Shown: positions 8,814 to 16,625, counted from the first letter of the stretch. The stretch: DNA of 64,000 nt from Zhenhengia yiwuensis (GCF_014384995.1 NZ_JACRSY010000015.1:1-64000); one strand, 5' to 3'. Notes: generated from the letters alone by a model not told the origin. Program-made: numbers and translations.

Positions 8814-9142
8814 TAAGCAATCACCTCTATAGCCTTAATTTTAAGCATTTCATTATTATATTGCACATTATCGATTGAAGTGATATTGAATAACCTATTG
8901 CCTTGTTTTAACCTGTAGCCATTGACACTTAAATCCTTACAGGCGTTGTACCTAATAACAAACTCTATAGTATTTTCAGCACTATATTGTTTAGCTTCCC
9001 AATACTCTTTCCCATAAAGATTATTCATGCTGCACCAAACTGTTTTTAAGTCAACCCAACCTTCTCGGCTTATACCATGATCATCTTCATACTCTGCATA
9101 ACGTTGTATGGTAACTCTGTGATTTAATCTTGATACCCTCAT
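8813..9142 (-). CDS. Head closure / head-tail adaptor protein
   Basis: The 109-residue protein begins MRVSRLNHRVTIQRYAEYED and includes WVDLKTVWCSMNNLYGKEYWEA, the pattern of the SPP1 gp16 / phage head-tail joining family. It forms the stopper ring under the portal. It overlaps its neighbours by 1 and 4 bases, so the connector genes are tightly coupled. Confidence 0.87.
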   Translation of the reverse strand: MRVSRLNHRVTIQRYAEYEDDHGISREGWVDLKTVWCSMNNLYGKEYWEAKQYSAENTIEFVIRYNACKDLSVNGYRLKQGNRLFNITSIDNVQYNNEMLKIKAIEVIA

Positions 9143-9414
9143 TTGGTATTCACCACCGTATACTCATCTGATAGTGATAAGTGAGATTTTAAACTTTCAT
9201 AACTTCTGATATATTTTTCATGATCAGGATTAGTCACATCAAAATTTGCTCTTCCATACGTCTTGATAGCTTGAATTATAAGTGGATCCTCGTCACTTAT
9301 ATTGATTACGCCACAAAGCATTAAATCAGCTTTACAAGCTTCAATTAGATCAAGTACCTCATCATCTAATTCATCATCATCCAATCTAAGAGCTCTTTTA
9401 ACTTTTTCTAACAT
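9139..9414 (-). CDS. Head-tail connector protein (gp6/gp15-like adaptor)
   Basis: The 91-residue helical protein (MLEKVKRALRLDDDELDDEV ... IQAIKTYGRANFD) matches the DNA-packaging/connector family of HK97 gp6 and SPP1 gp15, which attaches beneath the portal. It is the first gene after the terminator that follows the capsid region. Confidence 0.85.
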   Translation of the reverse strand: MLEKVKRALRLDDDELDDEVLDLIEACKADLMLCGVINISDEDPLIIQAIKTYGRANFDVTNPDHEKYIRSYESLKSHLSLSDEYTVVNTK

Positions 9415-9426
9415 AACCTACTCCTA

Positions 9427-9460
9427 ACAAAAAAGAAGGCACTAGTTCGTGCCTTCTTTT
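9427..9460 (-). terminator. Intrinsic terminator after the capsid/Rho_N reading frame
   Basis: On the minus strand a 12-bp stem (AAAAGAAGGCAC / GTGCCTTCTTTT) with a 6-base loop continues into a U-rich tract. The stop codon of the Rho_N-like reading frame lies in the 5' arm. It separates capsid expression from the connector and tail genes. Confidence 0.85.
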
Positions 9461-9600
9461 AATACTTTAATTAATTCAGCTTTTTTAAGGGTGCTATACC
9501 CATCTATGCCACTTTCTTTGCATAGGACCTTAAGTTCTTCTACTGTCATTTCTTCATACGTAGTACCATCAAGGTTCATTTCTGAAGATACTACGCTTGT
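9442..9600 (-). CDS. Rho_N-like domain, probable -1 frameshift extension of the capsid protein
   Basis: This 52-codon frame lies in the -1 frame at the 3' end of the capsid gene. It encodes a C-terminal domain MTVEELKVLCKESGIDGYST then LKKAELIKVLKE, the helix-extended-loop-helix pattern of Rho termination factor N-terminal and related nucleic-acid-binding domains. Its only ATG (9579) has no recognisable ribosome binding site. The capsid gene contains the heptamer A AAA AAA at 9600-9606, followed after 4 bases by a perfect 7-bp stem (9589-9595 with 9559-9565). Frameshifting would give a minor capsid form with this domain. Reinitiation at 9579 after the capsid stop is the alternative. Confidence 0.7.
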   Translation of the reverse strand, partial: TSVVSSEMNLDGTTYEEMTVEELKVLCKESGIDGYSTLKKAELIKVLKEGTN

Positions 9601-10763
9601 TTTTTTACACGAATAAATCCATTCCAAGCAACTACATTTCCACCACACATTCTATTGCCTTTGAATGCTATTTGGCCAGATTTAAATTTGTAGTCTGTAG
9701 ATTTTCTAACTTCTGTATCTGAGAATGTTACAAGTTCATAATTTTGAATATGTCCATATGCCATACAGTATTCTCCACCAGAAGTTCCTGGTGCCGATAC
9801 TGGTTTACAAGCTGAATTAAGTACAAATGGGATGCCATCGATTGTACCTACATTACCATAATGTTTAATGTCATGAACTTTTTTACCATCGCTTGATCTA
9901 AGTGTAGCAAATGCTTTAAGGTCTAATTTGTTAAGGATTAACCAAGCTTGACCTTCGACATTCTCAGTACCACCATAGCTATAGATGATATCATCAAGAG
10001 TTGTATTTGTAATAGCTGCAATTTCAATATCCTTACTTGCCTCAATTGCTGTTGCTTGGTCAGAGAAAATACCTACTACTTGCCCTGTTGAACCAGTACC
10101 TACCATAATTTGCTTGGCAAGTTTAGCTTTAAGTGCTGTTTCAACACCATTTTCAATTTTTGATACATAATCCGCTGATGGAAGTTTTTCAACCTCTTCA
10201 TTTACTTCTGTATAGTTAGTAATTTTTGTCTTATTCATAAGTGCATATCCAAATTGTGTATCCCCATTTGAATAATCCGCACCCTCATTTGCATAATCAC
10301 CTTCTGGATATGATTTTACATACGCTTGCTCGTAAGAATCTCCCCCAATAAGAGGTGTTATTTTAACAAGATCTACAATACTTGAAACCTGATTAAATGT
10401 TTCATTGATTGTGCCACTACTATGTGTTGGAATTACAAGACCTGTGGTAGCAATAGCTCTACCTTCTTTAAGAGACTTTGCACGTTCTTCGATTTCAATA
10501 GTTTGTTCTCTATGCTCATCTCCAGTTTCTACTGTAGTAACAGGAACCTTTCCAGCTGCTACCAGTTTTGCTTTCGCTCTTTTTTCGATGAGTTCAATCT
10601 TTCCACGGATTTCAGCTTCTTGATCATCTAAACCTCTAAGCTCTTCTTCTATTGCTTTTAAATCTACTTTCCCATCTCCTGTAAGCTCAGTGTCAATAGC
10701 ACTTCTTCTTTCTTCAATTGTTGTTAATTGTCCATTTAAAGCTTTTAATTGTTCTTCAAACAT
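9591..10763 (-). CDS. Major capsid protein (HK97 fold)
   Basis: The 390-residue protein has an N-terminal coiled-coil delta/scaffold region (about 1-100, rich in Glu and Arg) removed by the prohead protease in this family, then the HK97 capsid core (GLVIPTHSSGTINETFNQVS; FGYALMNKTKITNYTEVNEE; GIPFVLNSACKPVS). It follows the protease gene by one base. The last codons contain a slippery A AAA AAA run that could add the Rho_N-like tail encoded at 9442-9600. Confidence 0.93.
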   Translation of the reverse strand: MFEEQLKALNGQLTTIEERRSAIDTELTGDGKVDLKAIEEELRGLDDQEAEIRGKIELIEKRAKAKLVAAGKVPVTTVETGDEHREQTIEIEERAKSLKEGRAIATTGLVIPTHSSGTINETFNQVSSIVDLVKITPLIGGDSYEQAYVKSYPEGDYANEGADYSNGDTQFGYALMNKTKITNYTEVNEEVEKLPSADYVSKIENGVETALKAKLAKQIMVGTGSTGQVVGIFSDQATAIEASKDIEIAAITNTTLDDIIYSYGGTENVEGQAWLILNKLDLKAFATLRSSDGKKVHDIKHYGNVGTIDGIPFVLNSACKPVSAPGTSGGEYCMAYGHIQNYELVTFSDTEVRKSTDYKFKSGQIAFKGNRMCGGNVVAWNGFIRVKKQA

Positions 10764-10764
10764 A

Positions 10765-11373
10765 CTACATACCTCTTTTCATCTTATTTTTATTTTTTAA
10801 AATTAATCTTTGTCTTAGTTCTTTTTCTTGCTCAGATTCTTTAAAAGTGTCTTTACTTCTACAGGATATTTCACTATCTCCATAGGCCGGGAATGTACAT
10901 GGGCTCACTTCAAATAATTCAGCCTTAACAATGCTTCTCTTGAGCATTTCTTTGCCTTCGTATGTAATCCTACTCCAAACATCTTCGAGCGCTCTGAAGC
11001 CAAATGACGAACCGTCAACATCACCTCTCTGAACACTCTCATAGGCATCGTTACCCCATGAGTTATTTGGAACATCAACATCATAGTTTAATCCCATTAC
11101 ATCCGGGTTAAATCTGAGTGTATTAGCCTTACAACTCCCTAAAGGCTTGGAGGTATCATGATTCCATAGAGCCTTTTGACTTCTAGTAGCTATACTCTCG
11201 TCAAATGCTCCTGTTGAAAATTCTTCTAACCATTGATCTCCCCATCTATCAGTTATAACTGTTGGTGAATTGTACATTACAGCATATCCCCCGATAGTTC
11301 TTCTCTCCCCTTCAGTTGCTGCTCTTATCTCAGCTTCAGAAGGTGAATAGCGTTTTTCTACTGCATTACTCAT
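10765..11373 (-). CDS. Prohead protease (HK97 family, S78)
   Basis: The ATG at 11373 follows GGAGGAAGAAG at ideal distance, giving 202 residues. Family motifs are present: GGYAVMYNSPTVI near the N-terminus, LWNHDTSKPLG with the catalytic His, and VDGSSFGFRALED with the likely catalytic Ser. It cleaves the capsid N-terminal delta domain during head maturation. It overlaps the portal gene by 8 bases. Confidence 0.92.
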   Translation of the reverse strand: MSNAVEKRYSPSEAEIRAATEGERRTIGGYAVMYNSPTVITDRWGDQWLEEFSTGAFDESIATRSQKALWNHDTSKPLGSCKANTLRFNPDVMGLNYDVDVPNNSWGNDAYESVQRGDVDGSSFGFRALEDVWSRITYEGKEMLKRSIVKAELFEVSPCTFPAYGDSEISCRSKDTFKESEQEKELRQRLILKNKNKMKRGM

Positions 11374-12574
11374 CTTCTTCCTCCTCATCCTTCTTCTTTT
11401 TCTTTCCTACTTGATATTGATCAGCTAAATCTGCTGCAACCATATTAAGTGTTTGCACTCTTCGTTTTCCTTCTTCACCACCTATTTGTGGCATATTGAA
11501 AATATCTAATATTTGATCTAAAGAAGCCCCACCTATATTCGTAAGTAACGTTGCAACTCTAATCTTGCTTCCAGTACTTGCATACTGCAATCTGTTACTC
11601 TCTAAAAATATTTCATTACCATGACCCAACTCATTATCACTAAAGATAACACTTGTTAATACCTGGCTTGCTTGAATTGCAAAAGGTTCACATGTTGTTT
11701 CATAATAGGCATTCCATTCATCTTCATCAAAACGCCCCTGTATAATTTTTTTGTTTGTACCTAGATAAGAATATATCCTATCCTCTGACCACTCACTCTG
11801 AGCTTTATTAGGCACATATGGTTTAATATTTAATTCTTGGAACTCAGTAGTGTTGTCTAAACCTGCAATACCTGTACCTTTTTTAGCATTAAGGTAAGTT
11901 TCTTCAAAAGATTCAACTTTTTTATCAATATCGATTTGTTTTAAGTTCCCATTAAACTTCAAATAGCCGAGTAACCCTGCTGACTTCTTGATTGCACTAA
12001 CAGTTCCTTGGTCTGTAGTATTAATAACCTCCATAGTAGGCTTAAGCGAACGATCTGCATCTCCAAAAAAATCATTCTCATTGAAGTATCTTCTAATGAC
12101 AATTAAATCCTCAAATGGCACTGTCGCATAACATCCGGTTTTAAACTGGAATTTTGCATAAACGTTGTGGCTACTATCCTCGACTAAATCAATCCGACTA
12201 GGGTTAATCGGATACATTTTATAATTTTCCCTATCGTAATAGATGACTCCATTGTTATATATAAAATAATGGGTTGCTACTTTCTCCAGGAAACTATAAA
12301 TAGTCATAAATTCATTTGGTTGAACTAGCATTCTTGCTATTCTTACATTGGGTGAATTTACAGTTACATCACCACTTCTCCTAACATGAACAGGACGAAG
12401 CTTAGCAATGTTTCTTGCATTACAACCTACGGCACTCTTTGAAATATCATTATCAAATAAATTACCGTTGAAAGGTGTAAAGTTAATTTGATTATTATTA
12501 AGTCCTTTTACATATGTATAATGCTGAGTAGGGCTTCTAGTACTGGCATTAAAGATTCTCTCTAACAGTCCCAT
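11366..12574 (-). CDS. Portal protein (HK97 family)
   Basis: The 402-residue protein has the HK97-type portal pattern, with VGCNARNIAKLRPVHVRR near residue 50, then PNEFMTIYSFLEKVATHYF and the core EDRIYSYLGTNKKIIQGRFD. It forms the 12-mer through which DNA is packaged. The C-terminus is a Lys/Asp/Glu-rich tail. A long-loop terminator lies between it and the upstream small gene. Confidence 0.92.
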   Translation of the reverse strand: MGLLERIFNASTRSPTQHYTYVKGLNNNQINFTPFNGNLFDNDISKSAVGCNARNIAKLRPVHVRRSGDVTVNSPNVRIARMLVQPNEFMTIYSFLEKVATHYFIYNNGVIYYDRENYKMYPINPSRIDLVEDSSHNVYAKFQFKTGCYATVPFEDLIVIRRYFNENDFFGDADRSLKPTMEVINTTDQGTVSAIKKSAGLLGYLKFNGNLKQIDIDKKVESFEETYLNAKKGTGIAGLDNTTEFQELNIKPYVPNKAQSEWSEDRIYSYLGTNKKIIQGRFDEDEWNAYYETTCEPFAIQASQVLTSVIFSDNELGHGNEIFLESNRLQYASTGSKIRVATLLTNIGGASLDQILDIFNMPQIGGEEGKRRVQTLNMVAADLADQYQVGKKKKKDEEEEDE

Positions 12575-12626
12575 ATTCTAACCTCCAAATCCTATTGAAA
12601 TAGTTTAATGCCTTATTTCAGGGCAT

Positions 12627-12700
12627 ATAAAAAGCACTAAGCATCAACACTACTTCACGTTCACTTATACGCTTTTCATGTTATAAATTTACTTAGTGCT
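12627..12700 (-). terminator. Terminator-like hairpin with long loop upstream of the portal gene
   Basis: The arms AGCACTAAG and CTTAGTGCT (9 bp) enclose about 50 bases, and the 3' arm is followed by TTTTTAT on the minus strand. The 5' arm overlaps the end of the small gene at 12689. The loop is long for a terminator, so attenuation or an mRNA processing element is also possible. Confidence 0.6.
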
Positions 12701-13075
12701 AATTATTTTTTTTAAGTGCTTGAATTCTTCTGTATCCACTATGTTCTTACCATCATAATTTCTCCTAAAAGTAGACTTTTCAAGGTAATCTATAAAGTTC
12801 TTTACGCTTTCATCTAGCTTTGTCGTACTGAGTAGTTCTTCATGAGGTTTTAATAACACTACATTTCCCCCATATTCTTTAATTAACTCCCTTCTTCTCA
12901 TTTTATGCACTTCATCTTTTGAATATAGGTTGTTTTTTACTATAAGTGTTGGTAGTGTAGTATCTATTAATAATGAGTCAACTGCATCTAACGCTTTTTC
13001 GAAAGTATCAAATTGTACTTTATAAGGTTTTCTAACTGGTGGATTATCACCTGACCTAGTAATTCTCCTAAACAT
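12689..13075 (-). CDS. Hypothetical protein between terminase and portal
   Basis: I chose the ATG at 13075, nine bases below AAAGGAGA, giving 128 residues (MFRRITRSGDNPPVRKPYKV...). The protein is basic and probably helical in its C-terminal half. I recognise no domain. It sits where some phages keep a small packaging or head accessory gene, but nothing in the sequence shows such a role. Confidence 0.6.
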   Translation of the reverse strand: MFRRITRSGDNPPVRKPYKVQFDTFEKALDAVDSLLIDTTLPTLIVKNNLYSKDEVHKMRRRELIKEYGGNVVLLKPHEELLSTTKLDESVKNFIDYLEKSTFRRNYDGKNIVDTEEFKHLKKIISTK

Positions 13076-13090
13076 CTCAACCACTCTCCT

Positions 13091-14911
13091 TTAAATCATA
13101 TTTTGGTAATCATCCCATCTTTCTTTCAATCTTACATATCCAATAATAAGTGCTACAGCACCATCTATTTTTTTCTTGTTTTGTATTTTACTATTCTTAT
13201 CACCATAACCAGGCTTTACAGGTTGTATATTCCCATTGGTATCAGTCTTAACCTCAATATTACTAAGGCACCATTTATCAATAGGATTGTCATTATAGAC
13301 TACTATATTAGCTTTCAAGTCTTCCTTAAGCTCATGCATCGGTCCACTTAATGTATGTGGTCCTTGTCTTACAGGTTTCCATGTGCTCTTACCAAAATTA
13401 TTCTGTAGATATTTTTCTTCTGTTTCAGATACATGCCAAGGGTCATATCCGCCATCAAATATATAAATATCAAGCTTATCTTGAACCTCTTGAAACCAGG
13501 CGAGTATATCTGCCTTACGAACCTTATAACCCTGGCATGTTCTCATAAATCCTTTATTCACCCAAGTTCTATAAGGTATCTTGTCCTCTTCTGTTCTACT
13601 ATCAACATAATCTTCTGGTATCCAATACATGGATAATACATAAATATTAGGGTCATTTTCTCTCATACAAAGAATCTTTGCTGCAGCTAAGTCTGTAGTT
13701 TCTGCAAAGTCAAAACAACCTATTCCATAGTTAAATCCCATTGACTTAAACGCCTTTTCGAATGTGCCATAGCAAAACTCATCTCCTTGTGGTCTTTCAT
13801 TTAGTCCTATTAGTTCTAGATTTTCTAAGTCTTCCCATAGCAACCACCTTGTTGTAGCATTTTCCTTCATGTTAAAATCTTTTACCATTACAGTTGCTCT
13901 GAACTCTAAATCTTTCTTGGCCTTCCTCACATATCCTCTTAAAGTTTCTATCTTTTTAATAGGACCAAGTCCAGGATTAGCCTTTATCCAACACGATTCA
14001 TCTTCCCATTCATTTCTATCATCTAACTCATAGATAAATGGCAAAAACTCGAAATCTATAATGCCTTGAAACAACACATCACCTGTTCGTTCTTGCTGCT
14101 TTACCATTTCTATTACTTTTTCATGTCCATATTTCTTAGACTTTTTCAAGAAATCTTCCATGAAGTCAATCACTTGTGAAGCATATTCATATTGAGCATC
14201 AAATATATTGTCTCTTACAAAGTTATTTGTTGAAATGCTACTTACTAAAGGTTGATCTCTGGATGAAGTAGACTGCTTCATATCATCATAAATTGAACGC
14301 TTCTTTATAGCCGCCAATTCATCGATAACTACAAAGTGAGCATTGAATGAATCCAAATCTTTACTGCCTAATGCTCTCATAAATGAGAATGTAGAAGGGT
14401 ATTCTATTTGTGCTTTTCCATTAACTACATACTTCTTTAGGTCATCATCTAGTGATACCATTTTTGAAAACTCATTGTAAGTTTTTAAAGCCTGGTCCTT
14501 TTTAGTAGCTACGGCATAGCATTCGGCAGAACCTTCTCCATCTCCAATCAACATAAACCCACTATCACAAGCGTTCTCTGTTGTTTTTCCATTCTTACGA
14601 CCTTCTACAAGCATTGTTTCTGTATACTGTCTTAATCCAGTATCTTTATGTACAAAACCAAATGTAGCCTGTCTACGTGCTTTCTGAAACAACTCTAATT
14701 TAAGAGGTTTACCAAAATTTCTACCTTGAGTATTTCTACAAAAGGTTTCTATAAATTCAATAGGCTTGTTCCCTTTTAATTCATTAAACTCAAACCAAAC
14801 CATATCATGATGTAAGCAATAAACTAAATACTCATATACTATCTTAACTTTTCTACAAGCATTTATTTCACCGCTTTTAATCTTTTCCCAGTACTGCTCT
14901 ATATACGTCAT
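13091..14911 (-). CDS. Terminase large subunit
   Basis: The 606-residue protein has the ATPase Walker A-like motif GRKNGKTT (about residue 93) in TMLVEGRKNGKTTENA and Walker B VVIDELAA (about residue 190). The C-terminal nuclease domain shows GCFDFAETTDLAAA and IYIFDGGYDPWHV, with acidic residues suited to metal binding. It is the Terminase_1-type motor found with P27-like small subunits and HK97-type heads. Its start overlaps the small-subunit stop by 4 bases. Confidence 0.95.
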   Translation of the reverse strand: MTYIEQYWEKIKSGEINACRKVKIVYEYLVYCLHHDMVWFEFNELKGNKPIEFIETFCRNTQGRNFGKPLKLELFQKARRQATFGFVHKDTGLRQYTETMLVEGRKNGKTTENACDSGFMLIGDGEGSAECYAVATKKDQALKTYNEFSKMVSLDDDLKKYVVNGKAQIEYPSTFSFMRALGSKDLDSFNAHFVVIDELAAIKKRSIYDDMKQSTSSRDQPLVSSISTNNFVRDNIFDAQYEYASQVIDFMEDFLKKSKKYGHEKVIEMVKQQERTGDVLFQGIIDFEFLPFIYELDDRNEWEDESCWIKANPGLGPIKKIETLRGYVRKAKKDLEFRATVMVKDFNMKENATTRWLLWEDLENLELIGLNERPQGDEFCYGTFEKAFKSMGFNYGIGCFDFAETTDLAAAKILCMRENDPNIYVLSMYWIPEDYVDSRTEEDKIPYRTWVNKGFMRTCQGYKVRKADILAWFQEVQDKLDIYIFDGGYDPWHVSETEEKYLQNNFGKSTWKPVRQGPHTLSGPMHELKEDLKANIVVYNDNPIDKWCLSNIEVKTDTNGNIQPVKPGYGDKNSKIQNKKKIDGAVALIIGYVRLKERWDDYQNMI

Positions 14912-15318
14912 TCTCTATACTTCTCGTGAAACATTTGTAGTTTATCTATCGATTTAGCTTCTTCCTCATGGACCACTGGGATAATGTCCACTAGATCTTT
15001 TGGTAATAAATCAAATAACGTCTTTGTTGCTGTAGTATATCTATTGACCATAGTGTTATAACTTTTTTGAGCTGGGTTTTCTACAAGCATTTTCTGAGAA
15101 CCTTGCTCAAACTTAACAATAGGACCTTGCAACTTAATCACTTCTTGTAAATCGGTGAGGGTGACTGACATAAAGGCTATGTTTTCAATCAGTCCCTTAG
15201 CAATACTCCTCTTAGATTCGTGTATGTTTTTCAAAATATCGTTAAGTCTAGCTATTTCTTGATTAATACGTTCATCTTGTGATTTTTTAGCTGTAAGACC
15301 TGTCACTTTTCTAGCCAT
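14908..15318 (-). CDS. Terminase small subunit (P27 family)
   Basis: The ATG at 15318 is preceded by a run of G residues (GAAGGGGGGGG) that serves as an unusual ribosome binding site. The 136-residue helical protein (MARKVTGLTAKKSQDERINQ ... NPAQKSYNTMVNRYTTATKT) matches P27-type small terminases, which recognise the packaging site and load the large subunit. The PAQKSYN motif is characteristic. Confidence 0.88.
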   Translation of the reverse strand: MARKVTGLTAKKSQDERINQEIARLNDILKNIHESKRSIAKGLIENIAFMSVTLTDLQEVIKLQGPIVKFEQGSQKMLVENPAQKSYNTMVNRYTTATKTLFDLLPKDLVDIIPVVHEEEAKSIDKLQMFHEKYRE

Positions 15319-15403
15319 GTAATCCCCCCCCTTCACATCTGTAAATATGGTTCCCGTAAAAATAGATGTTTGCCTCTACGGTTACTGCCAGTCACCCCTA
15401 TAG

Positions 15404-15422
15404 GTAAGCACCCGGGGGGCTA
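15404..15422. other. GC-rich island, candidate cos site
   Basis: A stretch including GCACCCGGGGGGC stands out in AT-rich surroundings between the HNH nuclease and small-terminase genes. HNH proteins next to terminases are known partners in cos cleavage, and cos sites of such phages often lie here and are GC-rich. The exact cut positions cannot be read from sequence alone. Confidence 0.4.
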
Positions 15423-15719
15423 TGCCCTGACTATGTTTCCATCTTCATCAAACACTAAGCCCTCATTCAAGACCTCTTTTTCTTTCTTATTCCATTCATG
15501 CTCTTTGTCATGGCATTCTTTGCATAAAGCTTCAAGGTTATCATGGTTTAAAGTAATATTAGGATCATTAATGTTCTTTGGTGTTAAGTACTTTTTATGA
15601 TGAACTATTAGTGCAGCCTTGCCACACCGTTCACATAGTCCAAACTTAGATTTAAGATAATCCTTTCGGCACTTTCTCCATGCTCCTGACTGATAAAATC
15701 CTTTAGCCCATTCTTTCAT
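15420..15719 (-). CDS. HNH endonuclease of the packaging module
   Basis: The ATG at 15719 has GGAG 8 bases upstream, giving 99 residues (MKEWAKGFYQSGAWRKCRKD). The HNH core is complete: CERCGKAALIVHHKKYLTP, then NHDNLEALCKECHDKEH, with two CxxC zinc pairs. HNH proteins beside terminases are required for packaging-site cleavage in HK97-type phages, and the same role is likely here. Confidence 0.9.
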   Translation of the reverse strand: MKEWAKGFYQSGAWRKCRKDYLKSKFGLCERCGKAALIVHHKKYLTPKNINDPNITLNHDNLEALCKECHDKEHEWNKKEKEVLNEGLVFDEDGNIVRA

Positions 15720-15734
15720 ACTATCAACTCCAAT

Positions 15735-15757
15735 AAAAAAGGAACCCAAAAGGCTCC
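15735..15757 (-). terminator. Intrinsic terminator upstream of the HNH gene
   Basis: On the minus strand GGAGCC-TTTTG-GGTTCC (one G-U pair) is followed by TTTTTT. It lies just before the HNH start and could block early transcripts from entering the packaging genes unless the late activator overcomes it (inference). Confidence 0.65.
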
Positions 15758-15829
15758 TCATGTACATTTTATATTAATAAATTTTAAGTAATCTGTTAAT
15801 AAATAATTAATGTATACATAAACCATAGT

Positions 15830-15966
15830 TTTTGTTGCATTAATTATAGTTCTTGCAACAAAATGTATACAATAATCCCTAAAGTAAAGTAAAGCAAAGT
15901 AAAGTAAAGGAAAGTAAAGGAAAGTAGTAGTATAAAATACTACAACTGCAACTAAATTGCAAGAAC
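15830..15966 (+). repeat. Iteron cluster resembling a decayed copy of the replication origin
   Basis: Nine tandem pentamers of AAAGT/AAAGC/AAAGG occupy 15881-15925. Just before them lies ACAATAATCCC, which also precedes the iterons in the initiator gene; the two places match at 25 of 26 bases, in opposite orientation. A perfect 10-bp inverted repeat (TTTTGTTGCA at 15830-15839, TGCAACAAAA at 15854-15863) lies upstream. A second (GTTCTTGCAA at 15849-15858, TTGCAAGAAC at 15957-15966) flanks the whole cluster. Read in the initiator's frame, the copy has stop codons, so it is not coding. Confidence 0.65.
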
Positions 15967-16000
15967 TTTTTTTGAAACTTTTTTTGCTAAAATAAACTGT

Positions 16001-16040
16001 AAAAAAAGAGAGCCTATGCACACTTTAGACTCTCTTTTTT
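16001..16040. terminator. Bidirectional intrinsic terminator
   Basis: AAAAAAGAGAG and CTCTCTTTTTT form an 11-bp stem with A and U tracts on both sides, so it could act on either strand. It separates the activator gene from the iteron copy. Confidence 0.75.
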
Positions 16041-16125
16041 AGTGGTCCTCCAACTGGACAATTTACCATTCTTATGGAAGACGTAACCGTTAAGCTTTCG
16101 ATATTGATATATTAGCATGATTAAA

Positions 16126-16185
16126 GTTACTTATGCGTTACCTATTAGTAACCTATTAGTGACCTATATATCACTTAAAAGTTAT
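16126..16185. promoter_or_regulatory. Six GTNAC-like pentamers at exact 11-bp spacing
   Basis: GTTAC (16126), GTTAC (16137), GTAAC (16148), GTGAC (16159), ATCAC (16170) and GTTAT (16181) recur every 11 bases, placing all on one face of the helix. The last overlaps the stop codon of the ArpU-like gene. Binding by that activator, or by the small terminase as a packaging site, are the two most likely functions; the sequence does not decide between them. Confidence 0.7.
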
Positions 16186-16625
16186 GCTAACATCCCTATA
16201 AGTTTATCCTTTATAATCTTACTTCTCTTTCTCATAAGAGACTTTTCATCCATAGGTATTTGCATTTCTATCTGTTTCCATTCTAAACGCTTTATGTACT
16301 TAAGTTTAATAAGTAATGCACTCGTTTCATCTTCTGCAGCAATAGCATCGATAGCATTATCTATTTTTTCAATAAGTAACCTCTTATGATTGATCTTGCG
16401 TTTTAATGCATCTATACGAGCCTCTTTAGAAATAACTTCATTTTCTACTGAACTGGACACAGCATTAGTACGTGAAGCTATTTCATCTGATTTTCCTTTA
16501 ATACCTGTGTACTCATTCTCAATCATTTTTATTTCAATCTCTAAGTTCTTAATCTCAAATGCCAATCTCGGATAAGAATAGAGAATCCCTTCAGCTTTGC
16601 TATAAAGATTATCTTTAGGCTCCAT
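16182..16625 (-). CDS. ArpU/RinA-like phage late transcription activator
   Basis: The ATG at 16625 follows GAGAGGAG, giving 147 residues. The N-terminal two thirds is a long coiled coil (about 15-105). The C-terminus KLKYIKRLEWKQIEMQIPMD then EKSLMRKRSKIIKDKL looks like a sigma region 4-type helix-turn-helix, as in ArpU and RinA activators of late genes. The position, last gene before the packaging and head operon, is the usual one for these regulators. The family call rests on pattern and position. Confidence 0.75.
   Translation of the reverse strand: MEPKDNLYSKAEGILYSYPRLAFEIKNLEIEIKMIENEYTGIKGKSDEIASRTNAVSSSVENEVISKEARIDALKRKINHKRLLIEKIDNAIDAIAAEDETSALLIKLKYIKRLEWKQIEMQIPMDEKSLMRKRSKIIKDKLIGMLA

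Larger units (their letters stand above)
15768..16181. other. Non-coding regulatory gap between late activator and packaging genes
   Basis: I see no credible gene in these ~410 bases. The gap contains inverted repeats, nine AAAGN pentamers resembling an origin copy, a bidirectional terminator and the start of a six-unit GTNAC array; these are listed separately. The promoter for the late genes should also lie here, but I could not identify it with confidence. Confidence 0.7.

Noticed and set aside
13103..13636. Three plus-strand frames of 65-82 codons opposite the terminase gene
   Set aside because: They mirror the well-identified large terminase on the other strand, have no ribosome binding sites, and their composition (Ile/Tyr/Leu-rich) is that of antisense frames.
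15881..15925. CRISPR array
   Set aside because: The pentamer repeats have no spacers and no cas genes are present anywhere in the window.
15768..16021. Minus-strand frame of 87 codons through the iteron copy
   Set aside because: It is Phe/Tyr/Leu-rich sequence produced by the AAAGN repeats on the other strand and has no binding site; the region is better explained as origin-like DNA.
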